DNA from: Cohaesibacter sp. ES.047 | GTDB taxonomy: Bacteria; Pseudomonadota; Alphaproteobacteria; Rhizobiales; Cohaesibacteraceae | DNA: 64,000 nt | NCBI RefSeq assembly: GCF_900215505.1 | Contig: NZ_LT907844.1 | Coordinates: 1 to 64,000 of the forward strand | Direction: 5' to 3' | Shown: one piece after another, positions 54,302 through 63,061 of the stretch | Layout of the letters: every line of letters starts with the position of its first letter | Numbering within the stretch: position 1 is the stretch's first letter | The notes under the pieces: model-generated | The model's input: only the letters and a program-made list of their open reading frames with translations | The model's database searches: none | Told to the model about the DNA's origin: nothing | Made by a program: the position numbers and the translations under genes

Positions 54302-55252
54302 CTATTTGGCAATCAATTCCTGGATTTTCGCCACGGTCTTGCGATCTTCGGTAATCTGTGTCGCGGTTGCCTCGGCATCCTTCCAGTAGACCTTTGCACC
54401 GGTTTCTTCGGCAATTTTCTGGGCCGGGGCCGACATCACGACCTCTTTTGCAACGGCAATGATCTTGTCCTTGACGTCCTGAGGCGTACCGGTTTTCACG
54501 AACAGGCCATTCCATGTGCCAATGTTGAGCCCGGGTTCGATTTCTCCCATGGTGGGCACGTCGGGCAGCATGCTGATCCTTTCGTGACCAATAGAGAAAA
54601 GCACGTTGAGATCATCGAGGCACGGACGAACCTGCTGGACGGTGGTGGTGATCACGTCGACGTCTCCTGATGCGAGAGTATTGCAATCAAGGGCATCGAA
54701 CGGGGCGTCGGATTTATACGAGAAGCCCTTTTGGGCCGCCAGCGCCAACACTGAATCTGTCGGGATTGCGCCGTTGCCGAAATGGCCCAGCGTCACCGGA
54801 TTGTCCTTGGCGTAGGTTGCCAGCTCTTCAAAATTGCTGAAGGGCGCATCCCCTTTGGCTACGACAATGAAAGGATAGGTCAGAAAATGCCCCAGCGGCT
54901 CAAACGGGAACGGGTTGAGAGGCGGAATTCCGATCTCCGGGCCAATGACCGGCACATCGGCGACAAAGGAGCCCACCACATAACCGTCTGCCGGTGCAAA
55001 TGATGCTTCAACCGCGCCGGGGAACGGGCCGCCGCCGCCGCCTGGCTTGTTTACAACAGCCGTGGACACGCCATATTTTTCCTGAAAACCCTCCGCAATC
55101 TGCCGTGTCAGGATATCTTCCAGATCACCGGGAGGAAACGGCACGATGAATTGAACTGGCTTTTCCGGATATTCGGCAAGGGCCGAGGTCACCGTTGCGG
55201 CATTCATCGTCAGCAATGCAATCGATAGTGCTTTAATCAGTTTCATAATCAA
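54302..55252 (-). CDS. tctC: TTT-family periplasmic substrate-binding protein TctC
   Basis: 316 residues with a signal peptide (LSIALLTMNAATVTSALA). YPEKPVQFIVPFPPGDLEDI and VNKPGGGGGPFPGAVEASFA are the Bug/TctC signature (PGG loop), and NIGTWNGLFVKTGTPQDVKD near the C terminus is also typical. These proteins bind organic acids and sometimes amino-acid-like compounds. First gene of the transporter set, followed by a hairpin, tctB and tctA. Confidence 0.95.
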   Translation of the reverse strand: MIMKLIKALSIALLTMNAATVTSALAEYPEKPVQFIVPFPPGDLEDILTRQIAEGFQEKYGVSTAVVNKPGGGGGPFPGAVEASFAPADGYVVGSFVADVPVIGPEIGIPPLNPFPFEPLGHFLTYPFIVVAKGDAPFSNFEELATYAKDNPVTLGHFGNGAIPTDSVLALAAQKGFSYKSDAPFDALDCNTLASGDVDVITTTVQQVRPCLDDLNVLFSIGHERISMLPDVPTMGEIEPGLNIGTWNGLFVKTGTPQDVKDKIIAVAKEVVMSAPAQKIAEETGAKVYWKDAEATATQITEDRKTVAKIQELIAK

Positions 55253-55394
55253 TCCTTTCTGTGCAATCCAACTCTTCCGGCGCTTTGCCCGTCTTGCGTG
55301 TCTCTATGCGATGTCTTTTGTTGTTATTATTTCAAAATTATTCGCCTCGGAGGAGGCTTGCGTGTCTTCTTGCCCTAATGGCGCTTATGTCCAG

Positions 55395-56696
55395 TCACAG
55401 TCGGTCAAACCGATAGGGTGACGGATCGACGATCGGATCGGCTCCCGTTGCAAGATCCGCAGCCAATTGCCCGGCGGCCGGGCCGGTTCCGAAACCATGA
55501 CCGGACAGCCCTGTTGCGAGGGTAAGGCCGGGGATCTTGTCGACGGCACCGAAGACCGGATTGTTGTCCGGGGTGATGTCGATCATGCCGGCCCAGCTTT
55601 CCTCGATGGTGGCATTCGCGAATTGAGGCCAGGCCTTGATGATATTGTCGAGCGCTTCACTGTTGATCGCCTCATCGGCGGGCGGGTCCATGGTGCGGAC
55701 CTTTTCGAAGGGGGATATATCCGTTGCCTTCCAGCGCCTTGCCAGCTTCAGATCCTCAATGAACGGTTTGCCGATCAAGAGGCGTATCATGCCCGCTGCA
55801 TGCTTGAGGGTTTTCAGATAGCGCAGCCCGATCAGCAGATGGTCGAGCGTGATCGGCGAGCCCAGTGCCGCCCGGTGGGTGATCACATAGCCGCCGTCCT
55901 GATGTTTTCGGAACGAAAAATTGGGACCAGCCACGGCGATCTCACTGGGACCTTGTGGCCCTTCGATGGGAGCGGTGCGAAAAACGTAGCAAATCATAGG
56001 CAGGGTCGGATAGGAAATGCCCCGATTGCCCAGAAAGCGGCGGGACCACAAGGCGCTGGCCAGAATGACATGCTCTGCTGCAACCTCGCCCTTTTCGGTG
56101 ACGACACCACTGACGCGGCCACCGGTCATTGCCAGATCGCGCACCGCGCAATTCTCGACGATAACGGCCCCCTTATCAATGGCTGCATTGGCCAGTGCAC
56201 TGGTCGCAAGGGTCGGCTCGGCGTAGCCATCCGTCGGCGTATAGAGCCCGCCTTTCCATTTGCGCTCGCAGCCGGGAGCCAATTGGTCGATTTCGTCAGG
56301 AGTTATGAGCCGGCTCTCAGGAGATAACTCCGAGGCTGCCTTAAACCAGCTGGAATACATCTCCATGTCCTTGTCAGCATCGGAGACGAACATGATGCCG
56401 TTCTGACGATAACCGACATCAACACCGGTGCGTTGTGCCATCTGGCTCCAGAGCTGATCGGCAGCCAGAGCCAGCGGAATGTCGGACGGGTCTCTGAGGG
56501 TTTTGCGGATCCAGCCCAGATTGCGCGACGACTGCTCGGCGCCGACCTGTCCCTTCTCCAGAACGACCACGGAAATGCCGCGCTCAGCCAGCGCGAGCGC
56601 TGCAGAAATTCCGACGATGCCGCCGCCAATGATTGCCACTGTGGCTTTGGCAGGCAGGTCGGGGGAGCTTTTGACGGGGGGAAGTTTCAGCGCCAT
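55395..56696 (-). CDS. FAD-dependent amino-acid/amine oxidoreductase (DadA-like)
   Basis: 433 residues. Rossmann fingerprint VAIIGGGIVGISAALALAER (17-36), then EKGQVGAEQSSRNLGWIRKT and the C-terminal FAD loop ATGLSGHGFGTGPAAGQLAA characteristic of DadA/sarcosine/glycine-oxidase enzymes that oxidise a C-N bond to an imine. Close to Rid- and cyclodeaminase-like genes and a TTT transporter on the same strand, pointing to catabolism of an imported amine or amino acid. Substrate unknown. Confidence 0.92.
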   Translation of the reverse strand: MALKLPPVKSSPDLPAKATVAIIGGGIVGISAALALAERGISVVVLEKGQVGAEQSSRNLGWIRKTLRDPSDIPLALAADQLWSQMAQRTGVDVGYRQNGIMFVSDADKDMEMYSSWFKAASELSPESRLITPDEIDQLAPGCERKWKGGLYTPTDGYAEPTLATSALANAAIDKGAVIVENCAVRDLAMTGGRVSGVVTEKGEVAAEHVILASALWSRRFLGNRGISYPTLPMICYVFRTAPIEGPQGPSEIAVAGPNFSFRKHQDGGYVITHRAALGSPITLDHLLIGLRYLKTLKHAAGMIRLLIGKPFIEDLKLARRWKATDISPFEKVRTMDPPADEAINSEALDNIIKAWPQFANATIEESWAGMIDITPDNNPVFGAVDKIPGLTLATGLSGHGFGTGPAAGQLAADLATGADPIVDPSPYRFDRL

Positions 56697-56717
56697 TTGC
56701 TTTTCCTTCGTGTCGGA

Positions 56718-57140
56718 TCAGTTCGACAGGGTTAGATAATCGACTTCGGCTTCCTGAGCGCCTCGAAAGGCCGTGACTTCAAGCTCGACCTTGTAGGCAC
56801 TCGATCCCAGAGGTGGGCAGGTGACGGTGGTTGTCGGATCAACGCCGCGGAATTTTTCGCCAAAGATCCCCATCACTGCGGGGGTGTCTGACGGGGTCTG
56901 GATGAAGACGCGCGTCTGCACCACATCCCGTAGCCCAGAGCCTACCCCTTTGAGGGCCCGCTCGATATTGTCAAAAACCTGATGGGTCTGTTCGGTAATG
57001 TCCTGAGGGATTTCCTTGCTGATCGGGTTCCGCCCGGCGGTGTTGGACACAAAGATCCAATTATCCACCATGACGATGCGCGAATAGCTGCTTTCCTCTT
57101 CGAGCTTGGTGCCGGTCTTCACTTTGGTAATCTTGGTCAT
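56718..57140 (-). CDS. Rid-family protein lacking the catalytic arginine
   Basis: 140 residues with the chorismate-mutase-like fold (VDNWIFVSNTAGRNPISKEI, QVFDNIERALKGVGSGLRDV, VELEVTAFRG). Where RidA has the arginine that holds the imine carboxylate (PARSxV in deaminating members), this protein reads PTTTVTC. It therefore belongs to the arginine-lacking Rid subfamilies and may not be an imine deaminase. Between the FAD oxidase and the cyclodeaminase-like gene, 21 bases from the former. Confidence 0.85.
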   Translation of the reverse strand: MTKITKVKTGTKLEEESSYSRIVMVDNWIFVSNTAGRNPISKEIPQDITEQTHQVFDNIERALKGVGSGLRDVVQTRVFIQTPSDTPAVMGIFGEKFRGVDPTTTVTCPPLGSSAYKVELEVTAFRGAQEAEVDYLTLSN

Positions 57141-57188
57141 ATCGGTTTTCCAAATGGCGATGCGCGATGAGTGATCGATTGCTTGCGG

Positions 57189-57220
57189 GAGATCGAGCCA
57201 CGCGCTCGTGGTTCGATCTC
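57189..57220. promoter_or_regulatory. Hairpin between the cyclodeaminase-like gene and the Rid gene
   Basis: A 14-base stem GAGATCGAGCCACG / CGTGGTTCGATCTC with a 4-base loop and one non-Watson-Crick (G-T) position. No T-run, so processing or attenuation is more likely than termination. Confidence 0.65.
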
Positions 57221-57227
57221 AGAAGCA

Positions 57228-58367
57228 TCAACGCAGGACAGGCTCATCCCAGAGATTGAGTTTGGTGCCGATGCCCTTTTCCAGAGCGTTGCGATAGAGC
57301 ACCGTTGCCCAAGCGACATCCTCGACAGGCATGCCGCCAACGGAGAGGATGATGATCTCTTCGTTATTCTGGCGGCCCGGAGCTGCACCGGCGCAGATAT
57401 CGCCCAGATCTTCCAGAGCGTCGCGGGTCATCTTGCCTTCATGGATCATGTCAAGGAATCGCACCCCGATGACAGGCACATAGACGTGGGCAGGCTTGGG
57501 CAGCTCTTCGAACCAGGCATCATAAAGGCCGATGTTGTCCATGACCTTGCGAACACTGTCATCTTCCATTGCATCATCAATTTCACAGGCGGCAGGCATC
57601 GACAGAAAGGCCCCTGCTTTCAGCCATTCCCGCTTGACGATCGGGTATTTGGAGACATCACCTGTCTCGCAAGACGCGCAATAGGTGATGATATCAGAGC
57701 CGCGCACCAGCGTTTCCAGATCATCGACAATCTCGATGGTGGTAATCTGCGGATAGTTTTCCTTGGTCCATGCGACGAACCCGTCAATCGAGGCCTGACT
57801 GCGGCCCAAGAGCTTCAGCGTATCGAGCTTGGGGCAGGTGGCCATGAAGGCGGCAAGAGAGGTCTTGCCCATCACACCGGGTCCTTGCACGCCGACAACC
57901 TTGGAGTCCTTGCGCGCCAGATGGCGGGCACCAACACCGGGCACGGCGCCGGTGCGGTAGGCCGACAGAAGGTTGGCTGACATATAGGCCAGCGGCGCGC
58001 TGGTATCAGCATCGTTGAGGGTGAACATCAGGATCGAGCGCGGCAGTCCCTTGTCGCGGTTGGCGATGTTGGAGCCGTACCACTTCACGCCAGCGGTGCA
58101 ATATTGGCCGCCGAGGTAGGCGGGCATGGCCATGAAGCGCCGATCTGCTGTCGGCTTGGGCATTGTCTCAAAGGGCGAGTCTTCAGGGAACATGATCATT
58201 GCGCCATGACTGTCATTGTTGGCACCGGCCATGCGATAGTCACCGGAATGCAACAGCTTGAACATGTCTTCCATGGTGTCGACGCAGCCCGCCATATCCA
58301 TGACGCCAGCCTTGATCATGTCCTGTTCATTGAGATAGAGAAAATCGATTTTTGGGAGCTCGCTCAT
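57228..58367 (-). CDS. Ornithine-cyclodeaminase family protein, tyramine-oxidase-subunit-B-like
   Basis: 379 residues from MSELPKIDFLYLNEQDMIKA (ATG 58367; the upstream in-frame ATG lacks support). NAD(P)-binding core VVGVQGPGVMGKTSLAAFMA and substrate part LLSAYRTGAVPGVGARHLAR match the OCD/mu-crystallin family; the YLGGQYCTAGVKWYGSNIAN stretch is typical of the tyramine-oxidase-B-like branch. Members reduce or deaminate imines or amino acids. It starts the catabolic gene set (OCD, Rid, FAD oxidase) ahead of the TTT genes. Confidence 0.85.
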   Translation of the reverse strand: MSELPKIDFLYLNEQDMIKAGVMDMAGCVDTMEDMFKLLHSGDYRMAGANNDSHGAMIMFPEDSPFETMPKPTADRRFMAMPAYLGGQYCTAGVKWYGSNIANRDKGLPRSILMFTLNDADTSAPLAYMSANLLSAYRTGAVPGVGARHLARKDSKVVGVQGPGVMGKTSLAAFMATCPKLDTLKLLGRSQASIDGFVAWTKENYPQITTIEIVDDLETLVRGSDIITYCASCETGDVSKYPIVKREWLKAGAFLSMPAACEIDDAMEDDSVRKVMDNIGLYDAWFEELPKPAHVYVPVIGVRFLDMIHEGKMTRDALEDLGDICAGAAPGRQNNEEIIILSVGGMPVEDVAWATVLYRNALEKGIGTKLNLWDEPVLR

Positions 58368-58448
58368 CGGTTCGACCCTGTTTGTTTGAAGACTTATGGG
58401 TCCATTAGCGGGCATTGCGCACTGTGTGCCAATCGATAGATGCGCCAA

Positions 58449-58696
58449 TGATTCGATATATTACGCCAAACATAGCCAACTAGCTGCAAATTAGGCGCAC
58501 TGCACAATTTTCCTTCGTCATGTGCTGTTTTATTGAGCGAGAAGCGGGTTACTTTTTGGACCGAAATGGCAGACTTTTCGACTTGCCCGCCTCGAAAACC
58601 GCGAGAAAGGACACAAAACGAGTGTCATCTTGATGTTTCGGGTGAGCCAGATACGACGCTCATCAGACAAAGACACCCTCGTCCAAAAACAAAAAA
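58449..58696. other. Intergenic region upstream of the cyclodeaminase-like gene
   Basis: No gene recognised. Short AT-rich stretches near 58440-58500 are plausible promoter DNA for the leftward catabolic genes. The sugar-transporter terminator lies immediately to the right. Confidence 0.4.
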
Positions 58697-58726
58697 GGAG
58701 GAGCCGGACTTGTCTCCGGCTCCTCC
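58697..58726 (-). terminator. Rho-independent terminator of the chvE-mmsA-mmsB operon
   Basis: A perfect 12-base stem GGAGGAGCCGGA / TCCGGCTCCTCC with a 6-base loop, followed on the minus strand by TTTTTTGTTTTTGG. Located 55 bases past the mmsB stop. A strong, clean terminator. Confidence 0.95.
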
Positions 58727-58780
58727 TGTCTCATCCGTCCCCTTGAAGACCTATGGGTCAAGAGGTCGATACCGCGCAGA

Positions 58781-59986
58781 TTATTGCGCTTTGTTTTTGT
58801 TGTATACGTCGAAGATGACGGCAGCCAGGAGAACGAGGCCCTTGATGACCTGCTGATAGTCGATGCCGATGGACAGGATCGACATGCCGTTGTTCATCAC
58901 ACCCATCAGGAAGGCACCGACGATGGCCCCGATGACCGTGCCGACACCGCCCGACATGGACGCCCCACCGATGAACACCGCCGCGATGACGTCAAGCTCG
59001 AAGGTAAAGCCCGCTTTCGGCGTTGCCGTGTTGAGGCGCGCAGCAAACACCAGACCGGCAAAGGCCGCCAGAAGGCCCATGTTGGCAAAGGTCAGGAAGG
59101 TCAGCCGTGCGGTGTTGACACCGGACAGCTTGGCCGCCTTCTCGTTGCCACCAAGAGCATAGATGCGGCGACCGATGGTCGTGCGGGTGGTGATGAAGCT
59201 GTAGACACTCATCAGAACCGCCATCACGATCAGCACGTTCGGATAGCCCTTGTAGCCAGCCATGATATAGGTCAGATAGTTGATCGCAAAGACGATCAGA
59301 ACCAGCTTGCCAAGGAAGAAGGCGAATGGCTCGTCAACCGAGGCCACCCTGGCCTGTTCCTGACGACGCTTGAAGCTGGAGTAGAGCAGATAGATGCTGA
59401 TCGCAGCCCCGAGCGCGATGGTCAGGATATGCGGCCGGCCCGAGCCGATCAGATCGGGAATGAAGCCCGAGCTCATTTTCTGGAAGGCACTGGGGAACGG
59501 ACCGATCGACTGGCCCTGAAGCAGCGCAAGCGTCAGACCGCGGAACACCAGCATCCCCGCAAGGGTCACGATGAAGGCCGGGATCTTGTAGTAGGCAACC
59601 CAGAAGCCCTGCATGGCCCCGATCACAGTCCCCACCATCAGGCAGACAATGACAGTCGGGACATAGTGAATGTCGTAGTTCACGATCATCACGGCCGCAA
59701 GCGCCCCGATGAAGCCAACCACAGAGCCGACCGACAGGTCGATATGTCCGGCCACGATCACCAGCAACATGCCGATGGCCATGATCACCACATAGGAGTT
59801 CTGAAGCACAAGGTTGGTCAGATTGAGCGGCTTCATCAGAATGCCGCCGGTCATGATCTGGAACGAGACCATGACGAAGATCAGGGCCAGTAGCAGGCCG
59901 TATTCACGCAGGTTGGCCTTGAAGTAGCTGCCGATGCTGCCACCTTGAGCGGATTTTTCCGTCTTTTCCATAGTCACATCACCCAT
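58781..59986 (-). CDS. mmsB: Multiple-monosaccharide ABC transporter permease (MmsB/GguB-like)
   Basis: 401 residues, about ten transmembrane segments ([20 protein letters not shown] to [17 protein letters not shown]). [20 protein letters not shown] and [20 protein letters not shown] are the conserved RbsC/XylH-type permease signatures. Overlaps mmsA by 8 bases. Imports sugars such as glucose, galactose, arabinose or xylose depending on the ChvE protein. Confidence 0.96.
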   Translation of the reverse strand: MGDVTMEKTEKSAQGGSIGSYFKANLREYGLLLALIFVMVSFQIMTGGILMKPLNLTNLVLQNSYVVIMAIGMLLVIVAGHIDLSVGSVVGFIGALAAVMIVNYDIHYVPTVIVCLMVGTVIGAMQGFWVAYYKIPAFIVTLAGMLVFRGLTLALLQGQSIGPFPSAFQKMSSGFIPDLIGSGRPHILTIALGAAISIYLLYSSFKRRQEQARVASVDEPFAFFLGKLVLIVFAINYLTYIMAGYKGYPNVLIVMAVLMSVYSFITTRTTIGRRIYALGGNEKAAKLSGVNTARLTFLTFANMGLLAAFAGLVFAARLNTATPKAGFTFELDVIAAVFIGGASMSGGVGTVIGAIVGAFLMGVMNNGMSILSIGIDYQQVIKGLVLLAAVIFDVYNKNKAQ

Positions 59987-61505
59987 TGTTCTTGATGATC
60001 ATCCGCATGATCTTTTCCTGAGACGCCTCAGCGGTTGGCAGTTCGCCAACAACACGGCCCTCGTTCATGACATAGATGCGATCCGTCATACCCAGCAGTT
60101 CAGGCATCTCGGAAGAGATGAAGATGACGCCTTTGCCTTCTTCTGCCAGCTGGTTGATGATCGTGTAGATTTCGAATTTGGCATTGACGTCAATGCCGCG
60201 GGTTGGCTCGTCAAGGATCAGAACCTCGGGGTTGGCAAACAGCCACTTGGAAAGAACAACCTTCTGCTGGTTGCCACCAGACAGGTTGACCACTTTCTGA
60301 AGGATCCCAGAACAGCGCGTGTTCAGCTTGTCCTTGTATTCAAGCGCGACACGGGTCTCCTCGTTGTCGTCCAGAACCAAGCCCTTCGACACACCATCAA
60401 GATTGGACAGCGTCGTGTTGACCTTGATCGTATTGTCAAGAACAAGACCGAATTCCTTCCGGTCCTCGGTGACATAGGCAAGACCCCGATCAACCGCACG
60501 GTTGATCGTCGAGACATCAATCGGTTGCCCTTTGAGCAGGACATCCCCCGTGATGCGCTTGCCGTAAGACCGACCGAAGATGCTCATCGCAAGTTCCGTC
60601 CGCCCCGCACCCATCAGACCCGCGATCCCGACAATCTCGCCGGCCCGCACCTCAAGGTTCACATCCTTGATGATCTGACGATCCGAATGCACAGGATGGA
60701 AGGCATTCCAGTTCTTCACTTCCATCAACGTCTCGCCGATCTTCGGCTCGCGCGGCGGGAAGCGATTGGTCAGCTCACGGCCAACCATGTCCTTGATGAT
60801 CCTGTTTTCCATCTCCTCGGACTTGTCGCAATCAAGCGTACTGACCGTCTCGCCATCGCGCAGAACCGTGATCTTGTCCGCGACCTTCACCACCTCATTG
60901 AGCTTGTGGGAGATCAGGATGGACGAGATGCCGTTGCGCTTGAACTCAAGCAAAAGCTCAAGCAGCGCCTCACTGTCTTGTTCGTTGAGCGAAGACGTCG
61001 GCTCATCCAGGATCAGAAGCTGAACTTCCTTGGAAAGCGCCTTGGCAATCTCGACAAGCTGTTGCTGGCCGACACCCAGGTTGGTCACCAGTGTGCCAGT
61101 CGTCTCGGTCAGACCGACCACCTTGAGCAGCTGTTCTGCCTCTGAATGGGCCTGTGACCAGTTGATGACCCCGCTCTTGGCCCGCTCGTTGCCCAGAAAG
61201 ATATTCTCGGCGATCGACAAAAGTGGGACCAGCGCAAGCTCCTGGTGGATGATGATGATGCCCTTGTCTTCACTGTCGGAAATGCCGCCAAAAGACTGGG
61301 TATCACCTTTGTAGATGATGTCTCCTTCATAGGAGCCGTGCGGGTAAACCCCGCTGAGGACCTTCATCAGGGTGGACTTGCCTGCCCCGTTCTCACCAAC
61401 AAGGGCATGAATTTCCCCTTCGGAGACGGTCAGGTTCACATCACTCAAGGCCTTTACTCCTGGAAAGGTCTTCGTGATTCCTCGCATTTCTAGGATGGTG
61501 TTCAT
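59979..61505 (-). CDS. mmsA: Multiple-monosaccharide ABC transporter ATPase (MmsA/GguA-like)
   Basis: 508 residues with two fused ABC domains, as in RbsA/XylG. Domain 1 has Walker [10 protein letters not shown] (37-45), [16 protein letters not shown] and [12 protein letters not shown]. Domain 2 has the usual degenerate Walker A ([13 protein letters not shown]), [15 protein letters not shown] and [12 protein letters not shown]. Lies between the binding-protein and permease genes, with an 8-base overlap with the latter. Confidence 0.97.
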   Translation of the reverse strand: MNTILEMRGITKTFPGVKALSDVNLTVSEGEIHALVGENGAGKSTLMKVLSGVYPHGSYEGDIIYKGDTQSFGGISDSEDKGIIIIHQELALVPLLSIAENIFLGNERAKSGVINWSQAHSEAEQLLKVVGLTETTGTLVTNLGVGQQQLVEIAKALSKEVQLLILDEPTSSLNEQDSEALLELLLEFKRNGISSILISHKLNEVVKVADKITVLRDGETVSTLDCDKSEEMENRIIKDMVGRELTNRFPPREPKIGETLMEVKNWNAFHPVHSDRQIIKDVNLEVRAGEIVGIAGLMGAGRTELAMSIFGRSYGKRITGDVLLKGQPIDVSTINRAVDRGLAYVTEDRKEFGLVLDNTIKVNTTLSNLDGVSKGLVLDDNEETRVALEYKDKLNTRCSGILQKVVNLSGGNQQKVVLSKWLFANPEVLILDEPTRGIDVNAKFEIYTIINQLAEEGKGVIFISSEMPELLGMTDRIYVMNEGRVVGELPTAEASQEKIMRMIIKNNG

Positions 61506-61548
61506 ATCAGCCTCAAGGAACCAATCTGTTTGTCGAGCTGAAAGGAGC

Positions 61549-61577
61549 AGAGGGCGACAACAAAGCCGCCGCCCTCT
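61549..61577 (-). promoter_or_regulatory. Hairpin between chvE and mmsA
   Basis: Stem AGAGGGCG / CGCCCTCT with a 13-base loop, 12 bases after the chvE stop. Probably protects the chvE message so that the binding protein is made in excess. Confidence 0.65.
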
Positions 61578-61589
61578 TTCGGGAGGATC

Positions 61590-62675
61590 TTACTTGACCT
61601 GATCCATCGTGTAGTAACCACTGTCGATGAGAATTTCTTCCCAGTTGTCAATAGTCACGGTGAAGGGCTTCAGCAGGTAGGACGGAACCACTTTGACACC
61701 GTTGTCGTAGGTTTTGGTGTCGTTGATTTCCGGCTCAGAACCACCAAGCAGGGCGTCAACCATGCCAACAGTCACACGAGCAAGCTCACGGGTGTCCTTG
61801 AAGATGGTGGAGTACTGTTCGCCTTTGAGCATTGCCTTGACGTTGGCGATTTCGGCATCCTGACCGGTGATGATCGGCATTTTCATGTCGCCAGAACCAT
61901 AACCAACGCCTTTGAGCGACGAAATAACGCCGATGGCAAGGCTATCGTTTGGTGTGAGAACGCCATGGATCGGCTTGTCGGTATAGAACGCAGACAGAAG
62001 GTTATCCATACGAGCCTGTGCGGATGCACCATCCCAATACATGATACCGACTTTATCCATACCCATCTGTCCGGACTGAACAACGAGTTTGCCTTCGTCG
62101 ATCAGCGGCTGCAGAACGGACATGGCGCCATTGTAGAAGAAGTAGGCGTTGTTATCGTCTGGCGATCCGCCAAAGACTTCTATGTTGAGCGGGCCTTCTG
62201 CATTTTCGAAATCAAGGCCTTTGAGCAGAGATTTTGCCTGCAGTACGCCAACCTGGAAGTTGTCGAAGGTTGCATAATAGTCAACGTTACCGGAATCACG
62301 GATCAGGCGGTCATAGGCAATGACTTTGATGTCGTTGTCGGCAGCCAGTTCCAGAGCGCTTGAAAGCGCGGTGCCGTCGATCGATGCGATGACCAGAACG
62401 TCGGCGCCCTTGAGGATCATGGTCTCGATCTGACGCAACTGTGTTGCAATGTCGTCACCAGCATATTGCAGGTCGGTGTCATAGCCTGCGGCTTCGAACT
62501 GCTTGACCATGTTTGCGCCGTCATCAACCCAGCGGGCGAGCGACTTGGTTGGCATTGCGATGCCGACAGTCCCCTTGTCAGCAGCCATTGTATTTGCGGT
62601 GGAGAAAGAAAGCCCTACAGCCAAAGCCATAGCACCTACGGTTGCCGCCTTCAGCAGCGCGCGAATTCCCAGCAT
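61590..62675 (-). CDS. chvE: Periplasmic sugar-binding protein ChvE
   Basis: 361 residues from ATG 62675, chosen because AGGGAGG lies six bases upstream (the in-frame ATG at 62750 has no such site). Signal peptide [20 protein letters not shown] ending near [46 protein letters not shown] and [18 protein letters not shown] are typical of ChvE/MmsABC binding proteins. Delivers monosaccharides to MmsAB, and in rhizobia and agrobacteria it can also signal sugars to sensors. Confidence 0.96.
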   Translation of the reverse strand: MLGIRALLKAATVGAMALAVGLSFSTANTMAADKGTVGIAMPTKSLARWVDDGANMVKQFEAAGYDTDLQYAGDDIATQLRQIETMILKGADVLVIASIDGTALSSALELAADNDIKVIAYDRLIRDSGNVDYYATFDNFQVGVLQAKSLLKGLDFENAEGPLNIEVFGGSPDDNNAYFFYNGAMSVLQPLIDEGKLVVQSGQMGMDKVGIMYWDGASAQARMDNLLSAFYTDKPIHGVLTPNDSLAIGVISSLKGVGYGSGDMKMPIITGQDAEIANVKAMLKGEQYSTIFKDTRELARVTVGMVDALLGGSEPEINDTKTYDNGVKVVPSYLLKPFTVTIDNWEEILIDSGYYTMDQVK

Positions 62676-63061
62676 AGATAACCTCCCTTGCCGGTTCGAC
62701 GAAAAAGTATGCGTAATGCTCTCAATGGAATGGAAAGGCACCGAATTCAAAAATGCTTATGATGCGGATGGATTGTCATCCAGCGCTCGGTTCCTCCCAG
62801 TACCTTTGCTTGTGCAATTTAATTCGGCGATTAAATTTAATCAATGAAAAAAGTGATTTTTGTCGTAACTATAAGTATTTACGCTAATGCTTGCCGGAGT
62901 TTCTGTGCATTTCTTGCAAAGTTACCGACTGATTTTTGATTATTTTATTATCTGAAATAATTATCAACAAGCATTCAGGCGCACAAGCCGCCCGCGTCGT
63001 TAGGCCAGATCGGCCCGGACGGACGTTGAGCATTAACGGATTTCACTAGAGAGTGACAGTT
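62676..63061. promoter_or_regulatory. Upstream region of the sugar operon
   Basis: 386 bases, mostly AT-rich (62820-62960), with no gene. It should carry the chvE promoter. TTATTTTATTATCTGAAATA and similar runs could be UP-like DNA. No clear operator palindrome was seen. Confidence 0.5.

Noticed and set aside
58784-59893. A 369-residue plus-strand frame rich in Asp, His and Arg
   Set aside because: Antisense to the MmsB permease; biased composition is typical of shadows of membrane proteins.
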